From: Actinomycetes bacterium
GTDB taxonomy: Bacteria > Actinomycetota > Acidimicrobiia > Acidimicrobiales > Microtrichaceae
Reading direction: 5' to 3'
DNA length: 5,158 bases
NCBI GenBank assembly: GCA_023450775.1
Contig: JAEXGP010000382.1
Span: 1 to 5,158, forward strand
A program made the translations under genes and the position numbers. Positions 1 through 5,158 of this stretch are shown piece after piece. A model generated the notes under the pieces. The model worked only from the letters and a program-made list of their open reading frames with translations. It was not told the DNA's origin and did not search any database. The first letter of the stretch is position 1. Each line of letters opens with the position of its first letter.

Positions 1-15
1 CGCCGACTGACCCGC

Positions 16-71
16 CCCGTCCCGTTGCGCGATGAACGGCCCATGGGCCGCACATCGCGCAACAGAACGGG
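16..71. promoter_or_regulatory. Large imperfect palindrome upstream of the SDR operon (candidate operator or leader hairpin)
   Basis: The core is two 11-bp arms, GTTGCGCGATG (24-34) and CATCGCGCAAC (53-63), which are perfect reverse complements. Between them, on the same centre (43/44), lies the 14-bp perfect palindrome CGGCCCATGGGCCG (37-50). Only two base pairs (35/52 and 36/51) break the symmetry of the 40-bp core. Beyond a 3-nt mismatch, CCCGT (16-20) and ACGGG (67-71) extend it. No T-run follows, so a classical intrinsic terminator is not supported. It ends 28 bp before the SDR start codon, which would suit an operator for a dimeric or tetrameric repressor (TetR or GntR type) or a leader hairpin. 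The symmetry is directly visible and the role is inference. No regulator gene lies in the window. Confidence 0.6.
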
Positions 72-73
72 CT

Positions 74-96
74 AGAGAGATCGAGAGAGACGAGGA
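74..96 (+). promoter_or_regulatory. Purine-rich leader and ribosome binding site of the SDR gene
   Basis: The bases before the ATG at 100 are almost all purines. AGAGAGA occurs twice (74-80 and 84-90), followed by GAGGA at 92-96. GAGGA is the best Shine-Dalgarno match, although its 3-nt spacing to the ATG is short. The upstream AGAGAGA copies could also contribute. This supports the start at 100. No convincing -35/-10 pair was found in 1-99. Confidence 0.5.
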
Positions 97-99
97 CAG

Positions 100-852
100 A
101 TGGGGAAGTTCGACGGCAAGGTGAGCATCGTCACCGGGTCGGCCGGGGGGATCGGCGAGGCGTACGCCCGCCGGCTGGCGTCCGAGGGGGCGTCGGTGGT
201 GATCGCCGACATCGACGGTGAGCGGGCGGCCAAGGTGGCGGCCGACATCGCCGCGACCGGTGCCGGCGCGCTCGACCTCCGGGTCGACGTCAGCGACCCG
301 GACTCCACCCGGGCCATGGCGGCCGACACGATGGAGGCCTTCGGGCGCATCGACCACCTGGTCAACAACGCGGCGATCTTCGGCGGCATGGAGATCGATC
401 TCCTGCTGACCGTCGACTGGGACTACTACCGCCGCTTCATGTCGGTGAACATGGACGGCGCGCTGCTGTGCATCCGGGCGGTGTGGGAGCACATGGCCGC
501 CGGGGGCGGGGGCGCGATCGTCAACCAGTCGTCGACCGCGGCGTGGATGTACGCCAACTACTACGGGCTGGCCAAGGCCGGCGTGAACGGCCTGACCATC
601 CAGCTCGCCCACGAGCTCGGCGGCTCCAACATCCGGATCAACGCGATCGCCCCGGGCCCGACCGACACCGACGCCGCCCGGACCGTGGTGCCCGGCTCGA
701 TCGTGGATGACATCGTCAAGGGCCTGGCGCTCAAGCGGCAGGGCACGCCCGAGGACATGGCAGGGATGCTGAGCTTCCTGCTGTCCGACGACGCCAGCTG
801 GATCACCGGCCAGATCTTCAACGTCGACGGTGGGCAAGTGGTTCGGGCATGA
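100..852 (+). CDS. SDR family NAD(P)-dependent oxidoreductase
   Basis: This is a 250-residue classical short-chain dehydrogenase/reductase, probably cytosolic, expected to interconvert an alcohol and a ketone with a nicotinamide cofactor. The Rossmann glycine motif TGSAGGIG is at residues 12-19. Asp37 at the end of the second strand favours NAD(H) over NADP(H). The NNAA motif is at 89-92, the structural Asn at 117, and the catalytic Tyr155-x-x-x-Lys159. The IAPGPTDT segment (183-190) and the C-terminal NVDGG (241-245) are typical of FabG-like members. The serine pair 144/145 lies only 10-11 residues before Tyr155, whereas about 13 is usual, so the loop between them is short. The length is normal for the family. 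The start at 100 places the motif at the usual distance from the N-terminus and has a purine-rich ribosome binding site. The stop overlaps the next start by 4 bp, which suggests translational coupling. Family is confident, substrate unknown. Confidence 0.93.
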   Translation: MGKFDGKVSIVTGSAGGIGEAYARRLASEGASVVIADIDGERAAKVAADIAATGAGALDLRVDVSDPDSTRAMAADTMEAFGRIDHLVNNAAIFGGMEIDLLLTVDWDYYRRFMSVNMDGALLCIRAVWEHMAAGGGGAIVNQSSTAAWMYANYYGLAKAGVNGLTIQLAHELGGSNIRINAIAPGPTDTDAARTVVPGSIVDDIVKGLALKRQGTPEDMAGMLSFLLSDDASWITGQIFNVDGGQVVRA

Positions 853-1709
853 GCGGCAGCATCGGCTTCATCGGGCTCGGCAACATCGGGGGGCCCATGG
901 CCCTGCGGCTTCTGGACGAGCCGGACCAGCTCGTGGTCATGGACGTGTCGGCCGAGGCGACCGCGCCGTTCGCCGAGGCGGGCGCCACGGTGGCGGCCAC
1001 GCCGGCCGAGCTGGCCCGCACCGCCCGCGTCATCGGCATCGTCGTGCAGAACGAGCAGCAGGTCCGCGACGTGCTGGGCGGCCCCGACGGCATCCTGTCG
1101 ACCGCCGCGCCGGGCACGGTCGTGGCCGTGCACTCCACGATCAGCGCCGAGGGCGCGGTCGCGCTCGCGGAGCTGGGTGCGGCGTCCGGCGTCGAGGTCG
1201 TGGACGCGCCGATCAGCGGCGGCGCGATGGGTGCGCACGACGGTTCGCTGGCCGTGATGGTCGGCGGCTCCGCCGAGGCGGTCGAGCGGGCCCGTCCGCT
1301 GCTCGACCGCTACGCGGCCATGGTCGTGCACACGGGTCCCACCGGTTCGGCCACCCACATGAAGATCGCCCGCAACCTGATCACGTTCGCCAGCTACGCG
1401 GCGGCGGGCGAGGCGTTGCGCCTGGCAGACGCGGCGGGGCTCGACGTGTTCCAGCTCGGCGAGATCGTCCGCCACTCCGACGGGATCACCGGCGGGCCCG
1501 GGGCGTTCATGGTGCGGCGCGAGGCGGGCCTGATGTCCGACGACGACGGGCTCCGGCCGATGTTCGGCCACACGCTGGCGCTGGGCTCCAAGGACCTCGA
1601 GCTCGCGTCCGAGATGGGCCGGTCGCTCGACGTGCCCACGCCATTCGCCGAGCTGGCGCTCGGGAACCTGGCCTCCACGCTCGGGCTCGAGCCGTACCCG
1701 GAGAGCTGA
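849..1709 (+). CDS. 3-hydroxyisobutyrate dehydrogenase-family (beta-hydroxyacid) NAD-dependent oxidoreductase
   Basis: This 286-residue enzyme belongs to the beta-hydroxyacid dehydrogenase family (3-hydroxyisobutyrate, tartronate semialdehyde and 6-phosphogluconate dehydrogenase relatives). The N-terminal Rossmann signature GLGNIGGPM is at residues 9-17. Asp32 at the end of strand 2 suggests NAD rather than NADP. HSTIS (95-99) and the substrate-binding segment DAPISGGAMGAHDGS (119-133) match the family. The catalytic Lys172 and Asn176 sit in the motif HMKIARN (170-176), and SKDL at 247-250 is the usual C-terminal helix motif. Retention of Lys172 argues for hydroxyacid oxidation rather than an imine-reductase role. 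The length is slightly below the usual 290-300 but complete. The start codon overlaps the SDR stop (ATGA), with no strong ribosome binding site of its own, so it is probably translated by coupling. Whether it acts in valine catabolism is not shown, because no other valine-pathway genes are present. The exact substrate is unknown. Confidence 0.9.
   Translation: MSGSIGFIGLGNIGGPMALRLLDEPDQLVVMDVSAEATAPFAEAGATVAATPAELARTARVIGIVVQNEQQVRDVLGGPDGILSTAAPGTVVAVHSTISAEGAVALAELGAASGVEVVDAPISGGAMGAHDGSLAVMVGGSAEAVERARPLLDRYAAMVVHTGPTGSATHMKIARNLITFASYAAAGEALRLADAAGLDVFQLGEIVRHSDGITGGPGAFMVRREAGLMSDDDGLRPMFGHTLALGSKDLELASEMGRSLDVPTPFAELALGNLASTLGLEPYPES
1700..1705 (+). promoter_or_regulatory. Ribosome binding site for the GTG start at 1710
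   Basis: GGAGAG lies inside the last codons of the preceding gene. The GGAG core (1700-1703) is 6 nt from the GTG at 1710. It supports initiation at the codon immediately after the TGA stop. Confidence 0.6.
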
Positions 1710-2987
1710 GTGCGGCTCCTGGAGGACCTCTCGCACGACGAGCTCGCCGTGCTGGTCCGCGAGTACCTGCTCGCCGGTCAGCTCATGGACCGGGCGGGCA
1801 TGCCGCACCTGATCAGCGCCTACGGACGCGACGAGATGGCGGCGATCGCGATCGACGAGTGGATGGGTGCGAGCCCGATCTACTCCATGCGCATGCAGCG
1901 CCTCCTCGACTTCGCGGACGGCGACGTGCCCACGATCTTCAAGGGCATGCAGTTCGACATCGGGGCGCCGCCCGAGTTCATGGACTTCCGCTACAAGGTG
2001 CTCGACGCCACGCACGGCGAGTTCTGGCTGGACCACTGCGGCGCGCTCATGGACGTGGAGCCCATGGGCGACGACTACGTCCGGGCGATGTGCCACGCGA
2101 TCGAGGACCCCACGTTCGACGCGACTGCGATCGCCACCAACCGCCGGGCCCAGGTCCGCCCGATCCACCGACCGCCCCGCGTGCCGGCGGACCGGCATCC
2201 GCACTGCCACTGGACGGTCGTGATCGACGACTCGCACCCCGAGCTGCCGATGCCCGAGCCCATGACCCACGTCGAGCGCACGCTGCTCGCGTCGATCGAG
2301 CTCCCGCCGCTCGGCGACGGCGCCACCGACGCCGAGCTCGCCGACGGCTGGAACGACTACCGGGCGACGGTGGACCCCGACCTGCAGACCGAGCAGTTCT
2401 CGACCGCCGCACTGCGTGCGCTGGCCGAGGAGATCTGCGTCCAGCAGCACCTGCTGGTCACCTCGTTCTGCTTCGCGATCGAGCGACGGCACGGCACCGA
2501 GGACGCGGTGTCGGTCGTGGAGCGGCAGTTCACCGGCATCGCCGGCCTCACGTCCGAGCGCCTGCGCAACGCGCTCGGCCTGGGCAGCGATCCCGCGGAC
2601 GGGCCGGTGCGGGCCTCGCTCGACGAGGTGGCGACCGTGCTGGAGCTGCACCCGGCGTTCCGGCCCCGGGCCTACGTCGACTGGCGGGTCCGGGCCGAGG
2701 ACGACCGCCTGCTGCTCGAGCTCGGCGACTGCCCGGCACTGCACGAGCGGGGCTTCGAGACGTGGATCAGCCGCCTGGCCGACGGCCACGACGGCGGGCT
2801 GGTCTCCGCGGTCCAGGGCGTCACGCGGTACGGCCGCGTCGAGCGGACCGGTTCGACGACGTGGACGGTGTCGCTGGCGGACGAGCCGGCCGACGAGCCC
2901 TCCGAGGTGGCGCTCACCCGCTTCAGCACGGGCGCCGACTTCACGTTCAGGGCCACGCCGGTCACCCTGGCGGCCCGCCGGGGGTAG
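1710..2987 (+). CDS. Conserved-looking protein of unknown function with internally duplicated domain
   Basis: This 425-residue protein is not recognised with certainty. Reading its halves against each other shows a tandem duplication. Residues 7-66 align without gaps to 230-289 at offset 223: Ser8/231, Leu12/235, Leu15/238, Glu18/241, Leu25/248, Gly39/262, Gly53/276, Arg61/284, Leu66/289. After a 9-residue insertion in the second copy the match resumes: Asp92/324, Arg94/326, Cys110/341, Ala112/343, Leu113/344, and Trp-Thr-Val at 168-170/385-387. Each copy seems to be a helical part followed by a strand-rich part. The first copy carries a His/Cys cluster (His109-Cys110, Cys128-His129, HPHCHW at 163-168) that is largely absent from the second. 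That suggests a metal, thiol or catalytic site in copy one and a structural copy two. The arrangement faintly recalls DUF6125/ATC-hydrolase-like proteins, at low confidence. No signal peptide or membrane segment is evident. The GTG start is supported by a GGAG site and by the duplication reaching back to residue 7. Confidence 0.85.
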   Translation: MRLLEDLSHDELAVLVREYLLAGQLMDRAGMPHLISAYGRDEMAAIAIDEWMGASPIYSMRMQRLLDFADGDVPTIFKGMQFDIGAPPEFMDFRYKVLDATHGEFWLDHCGALMDVEPMGDDYVRAMCHAIEDPTFDATAIATNRRAQVRPIHRPPRVPADRHPHCHWTVVIDDSHPELPMPEPMTHVERTLLASIELPPLGDGATDAELADGWNDYRATVDPDLQTEQFSTAALRALAEEICVQQHLLVTSFCFAIERRHGTEDAVSVVERQFTGIAGLTSERLRNALGLGSDPADGPVRASLDEVATVLELHPAFRPRAYVDWRVRAEDDRLLLELGDCPALHERGFETWISRLADGHDGGLVSAVQGVTRYGRVERTGSTTWTVSLADEPADEPSEVALTRFSTGADFTFRATPVTLAARRG

Positions 2988-2997
2988 GTCCTTGCGG

Positions 2998-3021
2998 CGC
3001 CGGAGCAGGAAATCTCCGGCG
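2998..3021 (+). terminator. Hairpin after the first operon (possible terminator)
   Basis: CGCCGGAG (2998-3005) and CTCCGGCG (3014-3021) are perfect 8-bp inverted arms around an 8-nt loop. The hairpin begins 10 nt after the stop codon of the preceding gene and ends 4 nt before the next promoter's -35 element. No T-run follows, so it is at best an atypical terminator of the kind common in high-GC actinomycetes. It could alternatively be a regulator site next to the promoter. Confidence 0.45.
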
Positions 3022-3025
3022 AGGA

Positions 3026-3052
3026 TGTCGAGAACCGGGCGCCGGCTCCGTC
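3026..3052 (+). promoter_or_regulatory. ECF42-type sigma factor promoter driving the DGPF-sigma factor operon
   Basis: The -35 element TGTCGA (3026-3031) and the -10 element CGTC (3049-3052) are separated by 17 bp. ECF42 sigma factors studied in Streptomyces are reported to use TGTCGA and CG[A/T]C, and their targets include the adjacent DGPF-protein gene. Here the promoter lies directly in front of such a gene, two genes of the same operon away from an ECF42-type factor. Transcription would start near 3058-3060, giving a leader of about 40 nt. The spacer contains a small dyad, CCGG-GCG-CCGG (3035-3045). Motif and location are seen, and autoregulation is inferred from the family. Confidence 0.8.
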
Positions 3053-3090
3053 CAAGGGGTGCAGCTGGCCGACGGGGCCGGCGTCACACG

Positions 3091-3095
3091 AGGAG
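3091..3095 (+). promoter_or_regulatory. Ribosome binding site of the DGPF protein gene
   Basis: AGGAG lies 6 nt before the ATG at 3102. This is a near-ideal Shine-Dalgarno site and fixes the start. Confidence 0.75.
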
Positions 3096-3101
3096 ACCCA
3101 C

Positions 3102-3509
3102 ATGGCCAAGTACCTGTTCCTGAAGCACTACCGCGGCGCCCCGGCGGCGGTGAACGACGTCCCGATGGACCGCTGGACCCCCGAGGAGGTCGAGGCCCAC
3201 ATCGGGTTCATGAACGACTTCGCCGCCAGGTTGGAGTCCACCGGCGAGTTCGTGGACGGCCAGGCCCTCTCGCCCGACGGCGTCTGGGTGCGCTCCGACG
3301 GCGAGGGGCGGCCGCCGGTGACCGACGGCCCGTTCGCCGAGACCAAGGACCTCATCGCCGGGTGGATGGTCGTCGACGTGGACAGCTACGACCGGGCGAT
3401 CGAGCTCGCGGGCGAGCTGTCCTCGGCCCCGGGCGCGGGCGGTGAGCCGATCCACGAGTGGCTCGAGGTCCGGCCGTTCCTGACGGCGCCGCCCACCGTC
3501 GCCGACTGA
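3102..3509 (+). CDS. YCII/DGPF-domain protein, partner of the ECF42 sigma factor
   Basis: This is a 135-residue YCII-related protein. It shows the family's beginning (AKYLFLKHY, 2-10), a helix with TPEEVEAHIGFMNDFAARL (26-44), the defining DGPF motif at 75-78 followed by AETKDLIAGW (79-88), the strand VVDVDSYDRAIELA (90-103) and the closing EVRPF (122-126). This is a ferredoxin-like fold of dimeric small proteins, and the biochemical role of DGPF members is not established. In bacteria such genes are very often next to ECF42 sigma factors, as here, and are their regulatory targets. The protein is probably cytosolic. A strong AGGAG site and the ECF42-type promoter at 3026-3052 precede it. Its stop is 2 bp before the sigma factor's GTG, so the two are very likely co-translated. 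Confidence 0.93.
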   Translation: MAKYLFLKHYRGAPAAVNDVPMDRWTPEEVEAHIGFMNDFAARLESTGEFVDGQALSPDGVWVRSDGEGRPPVTDGPFAETKDLIAGWMVVDVDSYDRAIELAGELSSAPGAGGEPIHEWLEVRPFLTAPPTVAD

Positions 3510-3511
3510 GC

Positions 3512-4681
3512 GTGGACCCCGTCGAGCTCCGGGAGCTCGTCCCCCAGGTCCTGGGCGTCCTCGTCCGTCGTGGAGCCGACTTCGCGACGGCCGAGGATGC
3601 CGTCCAGGAGGCGCTCGTCCGAGCGCTGGCGGTTTGGCCGGACCGGCCGCCGGCGGAGCCCAGGGCATGGCTGATCACCGTGGCGTGGCGGGCGTTCCTG
3701 GACATGGCGAGGTCGGACTCGTCCCGCCGTGAGCGTGAGCTGCGCTCCGACGCGGTGCCGCCCCCCGATGCGGGGCCGCCGCTCGACGGCGTGCCCGACC
3801 GCGACGACTCGCTGCAGCTCTACTTCCTGTGCGCCCACCCGGACCTCAGCCCGTCGTCCGCGGTCGCCCTCACGCTCCGCGCCGTGGGCGGCCTGACCAC
3901 GCGCCAGATCGCCGAGGCGTACCTGGTGCCGGAGGCGACGATGGGGCAGCGGATCAGTCGGGCCAAGCGGACGGTCGCCCAGGCGGGGCTCTCCGGCCCC
4001 GGCGACGTCGCCACGGTCATGCGGGTGCTCTACCTGGTGTTCAACGAGGGCTACTCCGGCGACGTGGACCTGGCGGCCGAGGCGATCCGGCTGACCCGGC
4101 AGCTGGCGGCGCTGTCGGACGCGCCCGAGGTCCACGGCCTGCTCGCGCTCATGCTGCTGCACCACGCCCGGCGTCCCAGCCGGATCCGGCCCGACGGCTC
4201 GATCGTGGTCCTCGCCGAACAGGACCGGTCGCTGTGGGACACCGAGCTGATCGCCGAGGGCGTGGCGGTGCTGCAACGGGCGCTCGCCCGCGACCGTCCT
4301 GGCGAGTACCAGGCCCAGGCCGCGATCGCCGCGCTGCACGCCGATGCGCCGCGGGTCGAGGAGACCGACTGGGTCCAGATCGTGGAGTGGTACGACGAGC
4401 TGCTGCGCTTCACCGACACGCCGGTCGTGCGACTGAACCGGGCCGTGGCGGTCGGCGAGGCGGACGGCGCCCCGCCCGGACTCGCTGCGCTGGCCGAGGT
4501 GGACGAGGGCGTGCCGCGCCGCACCGCGGTCGCCGCGCACCTGCACGAGCGCAACGGCGACCTGGAGCTCGCGGCCCGCCTCTACGCCGCGGCGGCGCTC
4601 GACGCCACGAACCAGGCGGAGCGCGACCACCAGGTGCGGCAGGCTGCACGTCTCCACCAGCAGCTGCGGTCGCGCGGCTGA
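3512..4681 (+). CDS. ECF42-type RNA polymerase sigma factor with C-terminal helical (DUF6596/TPR-like) extension
   Basis: A 389-residue extracytoplasmic-function sigma factor. Region 2 covers about residues 4-70 (DAVQEALVRAL at 29-39, PRAWLITVAWRAFLD at 50-64). Region 4 spans about 98-155, with the helix-turn-helix around LTTRQIAEAYLVPEATMGQRI (128-148). A linker rich in Pro and Asp (75-98) joins them. An extension of roughly 220 residues follows, opening with the characteristic YLVFNEGY (174-181) and continuing as alpha-helical TPR-like repeats (for example 186-220, 244-276, 322-385). This architecture and the adjacent DGPF gene mark the ECF42 group. In that group the C-terminal extension is known to be needed for activity, in place of a classical anti-sigma factor, and none is seen here. 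The GTG at 3512 was chosen because an in-frame upstream GTG at 3458 would overlap the DGPF gene by 52 bp and add an atypical Arg-rich leader. There is no clear ribosome binding site, which fits coupling to the stop 2 bp upstream. Confidence 0.93.
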   Translation: MDPVELRELVPQVLGVLVRRGADFATAEDAVQEALVRALAVWPDRPPAEPRAWLITVAWRAFLDMARSDSSRRERELRSDAVPPPDAGPPLDGVPDRDDSLQLYFLCAHPDLSPSSAVALTLRAVGGLTTRQIAEAYLVPEATMGQRISRAKRTVAQAGLSGPGDVATVMRVLYLVFNEGYSGDVDLAAEAIRLTRQLAALSDAPEVHGLLALMLLHHARRPSRIRPDGSIVVLAEQDRSLWDTELIAEGVAVLQRALARDRPGEYQAQAAIAALHADAPRVEETDWVQIVEWYDELLRFTDTPVVRLNRAVAVGEADGAPPGLAALAEVDEGVPRRTAVAAHLHERNGDLELAARLYAAAALDATNQAERDHQVRQAARLHQQLRSRG

Positions 4682-4686
4682 GACCC

Positions 4687-4693
4687 GGGAGGT
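4687..4693 (+). promoter_or_regulatory. Ribosome binding site of the last gene
   Basis: GGGAGGT lies 5 nt before the ATG at 4699 and is the strongest Shine-Dalgarno match in the window. It makes the short protein at 4699 credible and rejects much longer upstream extensions of that frame. Confidence 0.75.
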
Positions 4694-4698
4694 CATCC

Positions 4699-5145
4699 AT
4701 GGCGCAGCACCCGACCGGCAGCGACGACCTGGCTGGCAGTGCCGTCGAGCCCGGGGCGGGCCCGGGACGCGACTGGCTGGCCGTGGCCATGGGCGGGTTC
4801 CGGGCCGCTTCGGGCGTGTCGTTCCTGGTGGCGCCGCACACCGCCAACCGGTGGTGGGGCGACGACGCGGCGCCCGACACGACCGCCAGCCTGCTGCTGC
4901 GGTCGATGGGCTACCGCGACGCGCTCGTGGGCGGGATGTTGGCCTGGCACGGCTGGCGGGGATCCGGCGCCACGGGCTGGTACCTGGCCTCCGCCGGTGC
5001 GGACGCGTCCGATCTGCTCGGCGGCGTGGCGAACCACCACCGCATGACCGAGCGTCAGGTGGCGATCGGGCTGCGGAGCGCGGCGTTCGGCATCGGCGCC
5101 GGGCTCGCGGGGGCGGCGTACAGCCGCTGGCGCGAGCGCCGCTGA
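4699..5145 (+). CDS. Small putative integral membrane protein of unknown function
   Basis: This 148-residue protein opens with a polar, Gly/Pro/Asp-rich tail (1-25). Four moderately hydrophobic stretches follow, near residues 26-46, 74-86, 92-112 and 120-141, and it ends in a basic tail (RWRERR, 143-148). This pattern suggests a small multi-pass membrane protein, though the segments are short and Ala/Gly-rich, so the topology is uncertain. The motif RSMGYRDALVGG (68-79) resembles the Arg-x-x-Gly-x-Arg-Asp motif of small DUF4267-like membrane proteins. That is a recollection of a pattern, not a family assignment. It starts 17 bp after the sigma factor stop with an excellent ribosome binding site and no visible promoter, so it is probably the third gene of the ECF42 operon. 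A link to the sigma factor response is possible but unproven. Confidence 0.8.
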   Translation: MAQHPTGSDDLAGSAVEPGAGPGRDWLAVAMGGFRAASGVSFLVAPHTANRWWGDDAAPDTTASLLLRSMGYRDALVGGMLAWHGWRGSGATGWYLASAGADASDLLGGVANHHRMTERQVAIGLRSAAFGIGAGLAGAAYSRWRERR

Positions 5146-5158
5146 GCCCGGACCGGGT

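Noticed and set aside
1..10. GCC-GAC-TGA as the end of an upstream gene
   Set aside because: Plausible, but ten bases cannot show a coding frame.
25..78. TTGCGC/TAGAGA as a housekeeping promoter for the SDR operon
   Set aside because: The spacing is far from 16-18 bp, and the TTGCGC is part of the palindrome arm.
1096..1123. Second TGTCGA hexamer that could be an ECF42 -35 element
   Set aside because: It lies inside the dehydrogenase gene, and no CG[AT]C motif occurs at the required spacing (CGTG at 1121 instead).
561..2789. Long minus-strand open frame (742 codons)
   Set aside because: It runs antisense to three well-supported genes, is rich in Arg, Gly, His and Val with no family motif, and is the expected mirror frame of high-GC coding DNA.
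830..3445. Very long plus-strand open frame in another phase (871 codons)
   Set aside because: The translation is a low-complexity Arg/Gly/Ala string spanning four genes and the intergenic promoter. It is an artefact of GC-rich sequence lacking stops.
3458..3511. Upstream GTG extension of the sigma factor by 18 residues
   Set aside because: It would overlap the DGPF gene by 52 bp, and the extra residues are an Arg/Ala-rich leader not typical of ECF region 2. The GTG at 3512 fits the coupled layout better.
3386..4696. Long minus-strand open frame opposite the sigma factor
   Set aside because: It has no recognisable domain or ribosome binding site, and the + strand carries a clear sigma factor over the same bases.
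5147..5157. CCCGG-A-CCGGG inverted repeat after the last gene
   Set aside because: The one-base loop cannot form a hairpin as it stands and the sequence is cut off by the window edge. It may be part of a larger terminator that cannot be judged here.

Overview
The window is a GC-rich (around 70% or more by eye), densely packed stretch of bacterial chromosome, read entirely from the + strand. GC-biased third codon positions, GTG starts, stop/start overlaps and the protein families point to a high-GC actinomycete. The best guess is a Mycobacteriales- or Acidimicrobiia-type organism. The phylum-level guess is fairly safe and anything finer is not.

Layout. (1) Bases 1-99 are a leader holding a large imperfect palindrome (16-71, core 24-63) just upstream of the first gene. 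(2) Bases 100-2987 are a tightly coupled three-gene operon: a short-chain dehydrogenase/reductase (SDR), a 3-hydroxyisobutyrate-dehydrogenase-family enzyme that overlaps it by 4 bp, and a 425-residue protein of unknown function whose GTG start directly abuts the previous stop codon. That third protein is an internal tandem duplication, visible when its two halves are aligned by eye. (3) Bases 2988-3101 are an intergenic region with a hairpin just after the operon and then a near-ideal ECF42-type promoter (TGTCGA, 17 bp, CGTC). (4) Bases 3102-5145 are a second operon: a DGPF/YCII-family protein, an ECF42-type sigma factor with a long C-terminal helical extension, and a small putative membrane protein.

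How the genes work together. The first operon encodes two NAD(P)-dependent oxidoreductases with intact catalytic residues plus an uncharacterised protein with a His/Cys-rich cluster. This looks like a small catabolic or xenobiotic/lipid-modifying unit of unknown substrate, possibly controlled through the upstream palindrome. The second operon is the known ECF42-DGPF pairing. The sigma factor probably drives its own operon from the promoter at 3026-3052, and no anti-sigma factor is seen. The last gene has a strong ribosome binding site and probably belongs to this transcript.

The most interesting items are the duplicated-domain protein, the palindrome at the left edge, the matched sigma factor/promoter pair, and the one-stop-codon junction between genes 2 and 3. 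No RNA genes, CRISPR arrays or mobile elements were seen.
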